This document shows positions 22,301-34,500 of a stretch of DNA of 64,000 nt, piece by piece. The notes under the pieces were generated by a model, which was not told the DNA's origin, made no database searches, and was given only the letters and a program-made list of their open reading frames with translations. The first letter of the stretch is position 1; each line of letters begins with the position of its first letter. Origin of the DNA: Marisa cornuarietis (lineage: Eukaryota > Mollusca > Gastropoda > Architaenioglossa > Ampullariidae); contig SMMW01000605.1 in the NCBI GenBank assembly GCA_004794655.1, positions 868,001-932,000 of the forward strand, written 5' to 3'. Both the position numbers and the translations under genes were made by a program.

Positions 22301-25300
22301 AGTTCCTCTGGTGTGTGGAGTGCCACAGGGATCCGTTCTGGGTCCTATACTATTTTCGGTATACACTTCACAGCTTGGACGGGTAATTGAACGTTTTCAG
22401 ATGGGACATCAGTTCTTTGCTGATGACACACAGATACTCAACAGTTTTCCCCCCGACCCAGCAGTGGCTAGGATTGCACTTCAACGACTTGAATCTGAAG
22501 GTGTGGATGACCAGGAATCGTCTTAAGCTCAACGACGACAAGACAGAAGCGTTACTGTGCGGCCCCAAGGCCAGACGGGAGCAGATTAGCATTAGTGATG
22601 TGCAGGTCGGTGACGCTTCCATAGCCTTTGCTGACTGTGTACGGGACCTAGGGCTCTTTACTGATGCAGAGCTCTCCATGTGTAACCATATTAGCTCTGT
22701 TGTGGCAAAATCCTACTACTTTTTGAGGACTTAAGGTAGATTACGGCCCATGCTGACTCAGGCTGCTGCCAACTCACTTGCTGTGGCTACCATCACATCA
22801 AGATTGGACTACTGTAATAGTGCATTGTAGGGTATACCTGCTACGCAGTTGGATCGACTCCAAAGAGTTCAAAACACAGCCGCCAGGATTGTCACCCATG
22901 CAAAGTCGTCGACTGAGCACATCACCCCTATCCTACAGTGCCTTCACTGGCTCCCAGTAAACAAGTGCATTGATCACAAAGTGCTTTTGATTGCACAGTC
23001 CTGCATGTTTAAAACTGCTCCTGACTATTTACAAGAGATAGTTCCTCCCTACCAGCCGTCACATAGCCTTCGCTCTGGCTCCCAGTCACGCTTCTGTCTC
23101 CCTGCAGTGGAAGACAAACAAGAAGCGCACTGGAGCCAGGGCCTTCAATAACGCGGCACCTAAACTGTGGAATGCTCTGCCATCGTCACTCTCCACCATC
23201 ACCTCAGCAACCATGTTTCGGAAAAGACTGAAGACTTATTTGTTTACTTAAGACAGACTTAAACAATCTAGCACCATTTCTGTTTTTATTATTTTTTACT
23301 TTCCTGTTTTATTTTTTTCTTCTTTTCTGTTTTTGCTGTGCAATGAGCATTCTTTTGAATGGATACCTGTGCAATATAAATCGACATCATCATCATCATC
23401 ACCTCTGTGGTGATTTGAAGATAGTTGCCCTTTTAACAGGACTGCAGCAGGAATATACAAAATACATGTGTTTCTTATGTGAGTGGGATAGTCGAGCAAG
23501 GGAATTGCACTAATTGCAGAAGGAATGGACTCGCAGACAAAATGTAGCAGTTGAAGAGAAGAATATCCAGCATCCAGCTCTGGTCGAGGCTCACGAAATC
23601 GTGCTACCACCCCTTCACATCAAACTAGGTTTGATGAAGATCTTCATGGAAGCCATGGACAGGACTTTGCGAGCTTTCCCATACCTGCATGAAAAATTCC
23701 CTCGACTCATTTAGGCAAAGATAAAAGAGGGAGTTTTTGTGGTCCTCAGGTTCAAGAACTCTTCAAAGATGACCCATTCAACAACTTGCTGCAGGGTGAT
23801 GTGAAACAAGCATTGGATGCTTTTCACCTAGTGTCTACAAACTTTCTCAGGAATGTTAGACCAGAAAACTACAAGGAACTAGAAGACATATTGCAGCCAA
23901 GTTTCTGATACTGCATCAGGATTTCTCTAAAGATCCACTTCCTTTATTCCCATCTGCATATTTTTCCTGACATTTGTGGTATGGTTAGTGATGAACATGG
24001 CAAATGTTTTCATCACGATATAGCAACAATGGAAAAAAGATACCAGGGAAAATTGTCCACTTCAATGCTGGTTGACTACTGCTGGACACTCCCCAGAGAT
24101 GCTCCCGAACAGACAGGCAAAGAAATCTAAGGCGTAGTCTATGACTTCATTTTTTACAGGTATTAACCACAGGTCAATTACTATTAGCATGCATTTCGTG
24201 ATGTACACAATAATTATTGCAGATTACAAAAAACTAGAGGCAATTTTGCATTTTGATTGTCATATTCGTGTTGAGCACATAAAAATTGATAAGAAATAAC
24301 TAATTTTATTTCAGTAGCATGATTTGCATAAATATTTGTTGACCAGTGAAATAAGCAGCATTTACCAACAAGAATATTGAAACTATACTTGCCTAGTTGC
24401 TGTTTTTCAAAGTGATGTTTGACATGATAACGTTTCAAGCTGCTAAAATAGGCAGTGTGAGGTGTTGCATGATGGATGTAGTAGTGGATCAGATCGTATG
24501 CCATGTAGCCAAGGAGGGTGCCTGCAAATAGTGCTTGGGCCACAGACACAGGCACCACCAGGGTGTACGTGCCAAAGATGGCCGCTGCAAAGAATGAAGC
24601 AGGAAGTGGCGGGAACACGAGTCGCATGTTGTCCATGGGAGACTGGAAAACATTTTCACACATAAAATTTGATTGTTTACATTCTCCGCTCCCCTGCTTA
24701 CAATCATTCTCCTTCACAAACTGTTAAATGATCATATGGGCAATATTTGTGGAGTAATATGTACCTTGTGGTGCTGTCCGTGAAGAGCAAAGTGGAGCTT
24801 GATGAACAGCGGTGATGTAGAAGGTGGGTTGAGATGAAAAATCCAGCGGTGAATGGCGTACTCAAAAAGTGTCCATAGAAAGATGCCAAGTGCAACCAAT
24901 GCAGGTATTATGAGTGGTGTTACAACCACCTCTATCAAGAAAAAACAGATTGCTCATCAGTAAAAATGTTTAAGTCACTGAAATGGATTTGCATGCACTT
25001 TCCTGTTTGCAACCTTAGCAACAGCAGTGTGCTTTCTGCTTAGCATCTGCTTGAATGAACCCCCAAGCAATCGCCTTGAAACAAGGAAATCATGCATTTC
25101 ATAAAATTATTTACACAGTAAACCCAATTTTCAATTGTAGAAGGCAAACCACTATACTTTGATAATTTCAATTGAATTCAGTGATAGAGTACAAAAATCG
25201 GTGCTAATATATTTGTTAAAGGACTTGCCTGTTGCCAGTAAGTTCCATCTTACAGTGCTGGAGCTGAGACCCAGGTAGGACTTTTGAAGCAAGTACAAAG

Positions 25301-28300
25301 TTACTGGTATCCATGTCAGGGGGACAAGCCACCATGGACATTTTGAGAATAGCTCCAGCAAGTCGGAGTTGAAGAGGCGAATAGGCTGATCAACAGGCTG
25401 ATGTGTCCAGGTGAAGTAGTGTTTGCCCAGACCTGCCACCTGCCCTAGAATGGGTTTATTCCAGTCAACGTATTCATCATCCTGAAAATACATCATGTTT
25501 ATGCAAACCTGTTACAAATATTAACCCATACAATTAAGTCAACATTTGGATGTATTAGTAATTTTAGCTCAGACAGTGATTTAGACTTAATTTCCTATTC
25601 ACAAACTCATACATCTTTTGCAAAAAATATTATACTATCAGTCCACTTGGATTTTAAAAAGGTGAAACGATCATTCGTAACTGGGAATGTAAATTTTTTA
25701 TCTTGAACATATCACCTTAATATTTACTACAACAACAACAACATGTCAGTGTTCTTAATCCTGGTTTATTGTTTTCTTTTCCTGCTCTAGCACAGTATGC
25801 ACACTTCAAGAATGAAGTAAAAATTAAAAAAAAAAAATATTAAACATGTAGGAAATCTTTTAAGAATACGTATCATGACAATAAAATGATCCCTAAAGTA
25901 CTTGGCTGAAACTTGCTGCTGACATAAAGAATGATAGGTTTTGTGATGTGACACCAACCCACCTCTGTGCTGAAGTAGGAATTGCTTGTTCGCTTGGCGA
26001 CACCATTCTGAAACACACATCATTGCTCAATATTTATTATGAGAAGTAGGAGGATTATGCAGCGCAGAAATAAATAAATAAATAACGCATTAAGGTCTTC
26101 TGTGTCCTAAGGCAGATGGACTAAAAATAGATGTTATTGGGTCGGAAAAGCACTTTAGCCTTTAAAGCAAGCTAATACCAACGCGTACTGTTTCTAAGTT
26201 TCTGGTGGCTACCGCAGGTGAGCAAGACTTCGAGAATATATTACAGTTTTTGCTTACACCAACATGGTCCACCCACTGCCTCCAGACAAATAGTTTGAGC
26301 ATCTTTATACCTTTTTACGGTGACGTTTATAGAGATGATAGACCTACAGTCGATACCCGGGCTTTTACAGCGAACCGCCCGCCAACAGCTGTTTCGCCCT
26401 CTTTCCCCACCACCGATCATCTCTACACTATTCGTGGATTTACCACCTGCCTCGTAGTTGCAGCATCTACCTTGTCACCATGACAGTCACAGCCCCGGGC
26501 CGTGTCTGCTGTAGCCTCAGTTCTTTGTGAATACAAACATCACTGCATTGTTCAGCGGCTGTGTTTACCTTCGAGGGTTAACAACAATAATAATAATAAT
26601 TAGCTTGGATACCGTGATCTGTGTGCCTGCATGAACTCAAGTAGTTTGTCACGGGTCCACGTGCAGCTAAGGTACGTGGGGTGCTCGTGATGATGTAGGA
26701 CACTGCTCGCTCACAGGTGTACGTGTTACTAAACTGTCGTCACCGACTTTTTATGAGTTGCAACGGCTGTGAAATATGCACTCAGCTGGACAGAAATAAC
26801 AATAACATTTGCTTGAAATAGCAGCTTCCATACGTCGTGTCGATCTTATACATGAAACACGTGCGACGACTTAAAAAACTACAGCAACTCCTTGTCCTGC
26901 TCAACTAGGGACACACTCTTCTCTCTTTACAGACTCGCTCACAAAATATCTGTGCAAAGATTGTCATCACAGCCTCAAGGCAGACTTCTAGGTGGTTTTT
27001 TTTTCCTTTTAAAAAATGCAACAGAGTTCGGCACAGCGATCAGACATTTGCATTAACAACTCCATTTGTTTGCCTCTAATACCAAAAAAAAAACAACCCC
27101 CCCCCCCGAAAAAAAATAAATAAAATAAATCCATGACGAATTGGTTGCGACACGAACACAACTCGACCTTTTCACCGAAGCTCCATTATCATTTTAAAGC
27201 TCAGTACATCGCAATTGATCGCAAACCACTGACAGGCGGGTACGCACGCATCCACACCTGCTCAGCCTCCCATCCACCCACCCCCTCGATACACAGTCCG
27301 CACCATCTGACCACGGATGTGTGTACAAGTTCAGTGATCTGACCGCTGCCAACAAACACGCACGAGACGAGACACTGTACTAACCGCTGCGCCACCGGGC
27401 AACAAAACTAGCGGGAACAAAACTATGAGCGCAGGTGTACCTATAATCGGTGCAGGTGTACCTACAGTCGGTGCACGCGTATCTTAACCCAGGTTTAAAA
27501 CACACGTTAAAGGTCGTCCCTTAACTGTTTTCAGGTCGTCACTTTTCTCGGGGTGGGAGGGGTTGTGCAGACAATTTTTTTTTTTTTTTGGAGAGAGAGA
27601 GAGATTGCGCTTCCCCATGCACATCATCATCATCGACTAGAGTGTGGAATGTGACAGATAAAACTGACTCGCGATGGTGCAATCATGTAAAATATATAAC
27701 AACGTCTGCTCATACATCGGCGACCCGCGTGAAAGGTAAGGTGGGAGGAGAAGGGGAGGGGCTCAGAAACAGGTAGACATATCTGACATTGTACGCACGC
27801 TGACGGGTGCTATTAAAAAAAAAATCGAACGGCAGACAAGAGCCTTTTGTGTCCGCAGTCAGTCGCAGTTCACCAGCCCACGCATTATCGTGTCTGGAGA
27901 CGCACTGAGCGACGATTGCATCACTTGACCCGGCAGTTCTCGGTTGCACGAGGTGCAGCCACGTGACGAGGCTCGCGTCGCCACTCGCCAGTTCAGCGAG
28001 TGGACGAACGCGAGTCTCGAGGTCCTCGTCACAGACCCAGCTTTCGACTGTTGGGAGTTCGTGACCATGCGACACATAAATCATCGAATATAGTCACTAA
28101 GTTTAGCAATCTGCAAAAAAAAAAAAAAAAACCAACAACAAACAAACAAATTTTCCAAATGTATTCAAATACTTGGCGATGTGTCCGGTCACGAACCAGC
28201 CACGTCCTGACTGCCAGCCTGCAAGAGAACCCGGCTGTGTTGCAACAGAGATAAACCCAAAACTGCAGCTCATATAACTGGCAGCTTGGTGGAGGATTTC

Positions 28301-28521
28301 TACCCGATTTACACTCTTGATTGCTACTGCCTCCAGATTTACGATCTTCTCTTCAAACTCGTGTACACCCCGATTTACGATCTTCGCTACCAGTGCGTGC
28401 AACTCGACCATCTTCGCTTCACCTGCAGGCAGGCAGGCCGACTAACGCTCTACGCTATAAGCACACGTACCCCGGTTTACTATGTTTCTGTACTCTCCAC
28501 CACACCAAGACAACGGGGCAA

Positions 28522-28583
<62 letters not shown>

Positions 28584-31500
28584 TGTGTGGAGGGTAAGGG
28601 TACCTTCTCACAAAGTCCTGTCTAAAACTCAGTTTGCCTTTCACCACGATCTCCCCACCCCCAACCACCTCCTACCCGACATCACGGTGGTGATGGCGAA
28701 TAAAGAAAATCGGGTGGTGCGATTCCCGCCTTCTCCCGTCAGTTCATCAGTAGAAAAACCAAGAGTATGAACTGGGCAGCTCGCTTACTGCAGTGTCTGG
28801 GAAATGATCCATTCATGTAATAACGCTTCACCGATTTGTTTGCTCGCTCGTTTTTAACTAGAGTTCCTTTTTTAAACGAAAAAATAATCGTTATCCCACC
28901 ACCACCACCTTCCCCTGTTTAGATCCCAGCCTTTAGGTGCACCTGTACCGGGTCCACTGCACGGGCAGCCCTCAGAAGATGGAATCGTCACACCTGCTTG
29001 TCGTCAACCCTCAAGCTCACGACAAACCGATTTCGTGGTTGCTGTTTATATCTCCCAACTCCCATCAACCCATCTCGAATATAGTCATTAATGGTCGTGC
29101 GTGCGTGCGTGCGTGCGTGTGTGTGTGACCCAGGCTGGTGCTAGAGAAAAGCATTAAAGAAGTAAGTTATTATTACTATTATTTTTGTCTGTCGGCAGAC
29201 TCTTCTTTTCTCTCTTTCCTCCGTCCTCGGACACACACAAAGGAGTGAAAACTGCAGATTTGAATGAGAAAAGATCAGTATTTAAAAAGATTCCTGGCCC
29301 CCTTCAATCAGCATGCCAGATCTCTACGTGATCACGTCTGATGAAAACACCGCATCAACGCCCGGTACGAGATTTCTACGTGACATGGAAACAGCGCGCT
29401 CATCAAGGATGGAACATGGAATATTCTGGTAAGAAGAGAATCATCAACTTCTGAGACTGCTGCACTCCACTTCCCTCTGGTCTCAAGACATTACGTGAAC
29501 ACTACGTCTTCCGTCGGTCTACACTCCAGCTGCTTATCGCTAGTTACAGGTGCACACGGGTTACAAAGTATCTAAAATACTGCGATGCTGTTGTGCCTTA
29601 GATAATAATGTTTAGTCATTTGTATTGAAATTTTTCTTACTTTCAAGTAAATATCTTTGTATAATGCGAACCGTTTTGCACAAAAACGTTCGTCTGCTGT
29701 ATTAACGGCTAGGAGAATGTCGCACGCATGCGCAGTGGTTGATGACAAAAGCATCAGGAGAACATTCTCAGACTGATGGAGTCTGTAGTCACAAGTGTTG
29801 CCTGTCTCTTTCATCTGAGCCTTGTGCTGTTTGTAAGAAATGCAATGCCCCAAGAATGTCTAGCTGACGCCAGTTACATGTCAAAGGTTATCCCTGCAGC
29901 TTTCACAAGTTCCCGAGAAGTTCGAAACTGCAGCTGGCAAAAAAAAAAAAAAAAAAAAGAAGAAGAAGAAGAAGAAAACGACACGAGAAAACTGGTGATG
30001 CACCGAAGTGATTTGTTCAAAATATTTTACAGACGAGTGCTTTACGATACAGAAATATGGAATTTCCTTTCTGCCACATCTTGAACTGGATGCTGCCCCA
30101 ACACTGATCCCTTTATCTGCAGTTTCGACTGTTTCGTGCACCACGTGCATTCTGCCTCCCGGTCAATTAGGATTCTCTTTTGTTTTTTATCGTAAATGTT
30201 AAATGTCTTATGTGCTGTTTATTGACAGCTTGTCATGCTTTATGACTTTGCAAGTAACATTGGCATGCTTAGAAGACATTTGAAATGTGAAAAACACATC
30301 AGAACATTTATATATAAAGATTAACAATGCAGATATATATATATATATATGGCACATAGAAAGCAGCTCTGCCATTCTATTTCTTCGTTCTAATTTTTAT
30401 ATTTACCTAATTTGGCCCTTGTTTTGTGAATAAACACTGAAATTAGACTGTGATTTTAAACATAGCAAATAAGCCTCTTGAATGTTTGTGAGCGATCCAT
30501 TAATAAACTAAAATACAAAACAGAATTGCTTTATATATATATATTGTCTTACCGCAGAAATACTTCAATGAAATGTTCTGAGTAAATTATAATAATAGTG
30601 AGGAGGCCATAGGGATGTTTTTCTCACAACACTCGCCTTTTTAACATTTTGTTTGCATTCCTTCAGCCTCTCATCACGGAGCCTCCCCCCCCCCCCAGAA
30701 TGGGAAAAAAGTGTTAAATCTTTGGAGAGATGGTGAGCATTTTCTTGTGAAGCAAGTTATACTTCGTGTGACTCTGTTGTTGTGAGTAGCGTGTAGGCAC
30801 TCGATCCTGAACTCATTTTCACTTTTTCTTTTATTCTTGGTTGTGATGAAATAGGGTGAGTACTTTATTTATTTCCAGTGTTTGACAGAAAGAAAACAGT
30901 GTTTAAATTTTTGGTTTGAAATAATTAAACGAAAGCGTGTAGTGAACATAGTCTGTAAAAATAAAGTAATAATAATCAAATAAATATAAATAAAAAAAAC
31001 GGTTAAGTTGATATTCCAACTGTAAAAACTTTGATATATAATATATGGATAAAGTTAGAGCAACAGTATCTCTTATGAGTATTTCTCTACGGACTGCGAC
31101 TTCCTCTTCTGTTTCACTTTAACATGACCGTGGAACTAGTCTGACAATTTTCTCTGTTTATCAAAGCACATTAATACGATTGTAATGGCGAGGGGTGCAA
31201 CGAAAGAAAATGTTTAGTTACCTGTGAAGTGGCCAAAGACAACCGTTGTATGTACGAGCACTGAGAGGTACTCCTGATGGTTGATCTCACGCGAAATATC
31301 CGGCAAGAACATCCCACACGATTCATGGGCTCCTCGATCCACACGTGGAAACCGATTCAACTTTGTTTTACCGCATAAAACAGACTGTGAGTGACGATCA
31401 TGCAACAGTTCGTCTTACAAATGCACGTACATGCACGTTCAAAGTGTGTCACGACGAGGACTAATGTGTGTTTCCGCTGTCAAGATCCAGTAAAACATCA

Positions 31501-34500
31501 TTTGGACTGAGAAGTGGTCTGTCACTGTACAATTAAATGTAAATATACACACCCACTTTATATTAAGGCACATTCAATTTTTACACCATGAAGTCTTGTT
31601 CTAAATATTCCCCGTGTGTGTGTGTGTGGAGGGGAAGGGTTTAGGGGAGTGGGAAGGTTGGTGTGTGCGTGTAAATCTGTTGGTAAAGTGGCCGGAACTT
31701 GGACAGCCAGCCAAGGTAGGAAAATACAAGCCGTGGACCGTACCCAGGACAATAAGCAAGGACACGGTTACTCCCCCTACCGCCCTCCCCCCCCCAACAC
31801 ACACACACACGCCTTTTAGCCCCATTGGTCCCCGATCCTCTCCCTCCCATCCATCTTCTCTGGGAGGGCCTGCGGGAGTTTGTTTGGGTGCATTGGTGTG
31901 ATGAAGGGTCCTTGTCCTTGACATTGTTGCCAGCTGCACAGCAGCCTTACATCAGTCCTCTCATCAACCGGGTACAGTCGTGGCGATGTAACGATAGCAC
32001 GTCCTTCGGTTCCCCACCCAGGCACCGAAGAGAGAAAGAAGGGATGGAGGGGCACGTGTGTGCCTGCTGTCGTACTGTCACGTGTGGACGCATGCGCATA
32101 AATCTTGCGCAGCCCAGGGTCCCTACTTCCTGTGCAGCTTCAAGTGGTTACCACGCAGACTTTTCTCTCGACACGCATGTTGCACACGAAAGGCCGTATA
32201 CACTGTGAAATAATTAACTGCTATATGATCATCGCCTTTTTTTTTTTTTTTAGTGAATGACTAATTGGTGATATTTAATTCGCATTTTATTAACGACAAG
32301 CCTTGGTGGCGTGCAATTTCCGCAAGGATCAATAAAGTATTGTTATTACGACTGGTGACTATCGTTGTCAAGGGGATGAAGTCGGGTCTGCACGAAGGAG
32401 AGAATTCATTACGGTCAAGGAAAATCAATACATAGGATTTGTGTGTAAAATCGAAGGCCATTGCGATTGAAGATTTAAACAGCAGGGGGAAAGCATTTTT
32501 TTAAATTAATGAATCTGGAAATTTCTTTATCCGTGAGCATAAGCAATTATTATTGTCGAACGGAAACTGATTTATCTATAATCTAATTTTTTTTTAAAGT
32601 CTGCATAACAACCCATCTAAACACACACACATATATATATATATATATAAGTTCTAAAATGTACTTCTAGAACATACAAAATAACGGATTTATAAAAATA
32701 AAAGGTGTTTAGAACAAGTGATCTGTAAATCACAATAAAAGTTTTTTGTTATACACAATTTTCTAAGTAGATAATAAAACCGCACAAAAGATCGAAAGGA
32801 TGGATACTGCGATTATCATATGATAAACTGCGAAAATCAAAATCCTGAAACTTGTGTCCAAATATGAGAACAAGTCAAATTGCACGCATCCCGCTTGACA
32901 CTTCCCATTCCCCTTCATACGATATAATCATATAATCCACACCAGTCTCGCCTGCCGCTCGATCGAACGAGTGAGTCTTTGTCCCACTCACAACCTCGGG
33001 ACATGAGGGCGACCTGATACACAACATGACTCACTAACCTAGCTTTTATAGACAGCATCTCTCAAGCCTGAACTGTTTATAAACAGGCTTAAAGACCAAC
33101 TGGCGCACGGTGTTTATTTTATTTTAGTTTTTTTTTTGTTAGCAGATACTGATACTGTCAGTATAAATTTCAATTTAGTGCCCTTTATGCATATGCATGT
33201 ACAGGTCATTAGAAAATAAAATGCATTATCTCCTTGTCTGGGTTGCACTGTTGACAGTTGCTTGCTGCTGACCACGGACCTTCATTCCTGGATGAGCGAC
33301 TCAGGTTCATGTCCGGTGTAAGTCTCGGCTTTCCGTTAGACAGGCCTCGTGTTTCCGGTTCTTTGTTTGCATACCTTAAATAAATTCTTAAAGTAGATGT
33401 TTTGTTGTCGTAACAGAACAATCTATAAACTTGTTTCCAAAAAAATCAGAAACAATTTTGTTTTTAATTGTTAGTGGTAAAACAAGTCAATAGCATCTGT
33501 TGTGACGATGTTTTTAATTTATACAATTATTGAAAATTTTTAATGCGTTTTCTATAAACAAACAGAATACATTTTACAAAAAATACTGTTTATTTTGCAA
33601 TCAATCTTATTTAACAAGGTTCGGATGACGAAAAGCTCAATTACTCACTTCTAAAATTTCTTCTACGTTAGGAAGATCCGCCATTTTGACAGAAAACGGA
33701 AGCGAAAGCCCCTCGTTGTTAGGGTTTGTTACGGTTGGTCACTCATATGATAAAGCAAAGAGGCAACGAATGAGAGACACTTGTCCAGTGAATGAAGGTC
33801 CGAGAAGGACATAAGCGCCACCACGCTTGAAATTATCCTGAAATCTCCCGCTCATTCACAAGTGGAAGAATGGAAAAATACACAACATGGAACATTTAAA
33901 TTTGATTATATATCTTACGAATATAGAGAAATAAAAGTACATTAAACAAATATCAGCTTAAGTGTTGATTATAACAAGATTTAAGAAAACAAACATACTT
34001 CTTGTGTCACATTTTTAGCCTCTAATTATTATTACTATTATTTTAATGTTTTTCCTTAATTGTTAAATTATAGATTCTGTACCAAATCGAAAATAAACGA
34101 TTAAAATGCTTGTCTTTGTGTGAAAGTTATCGCTTCAAGTACACACCTCCCATTCTATACCCAACGATAAATTAATCGATTTAAATCCTCTAATTGTATT
34201 AAATTATATTAAATGAACTTTAAGAACCTCTTGTGATTCTGACCACCTGCCACACTTGAGGACAAAACTCAGGAACAAAATGTCAAGTCCCCATCGTGAC
34301 ACATGCATTTTCATGCTCAGAGACTGCAGTAATACCCCACCTGTGTGCAATCAATGCATTTAGACCGATTGTGGTTTGATAAAATTATTTTTCGACCGTT
34401 TGCTCAGCATCTCGTGGAGTTGTTCTGTTGCTAGATGCTCTGTCCATGTGAAACACGACCACTAGCACGATTAGAAATGAAACAGCCAGTCGCATCAATT

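Noticed and set aside
24214..24392. FA2H coding sequence continuing without a break from exon 5 to the stop at about 24214
   Set aside because: The read-through residues ([11 protein letters not shown]...) do not resemble the conserved FGI-KLWD end, which is found intact at 19335-19399 with compatible phase.
28321..28770. Open frames across the TG tract near 28.5 kb, and similar ones at 35, 38, 41, 45 and 47 kb
   Set aside because: Dinucleotide repeats lack stop codons in some frames; the residues are only V/C or H/T runs.
31816..32208. Overlapping open frames on both strands at 31.6-32.2 kb
   Set aside because: They are proline- and histidine-rich frames over CA/TG- and C-rich DNA, without splice-site support or a family.
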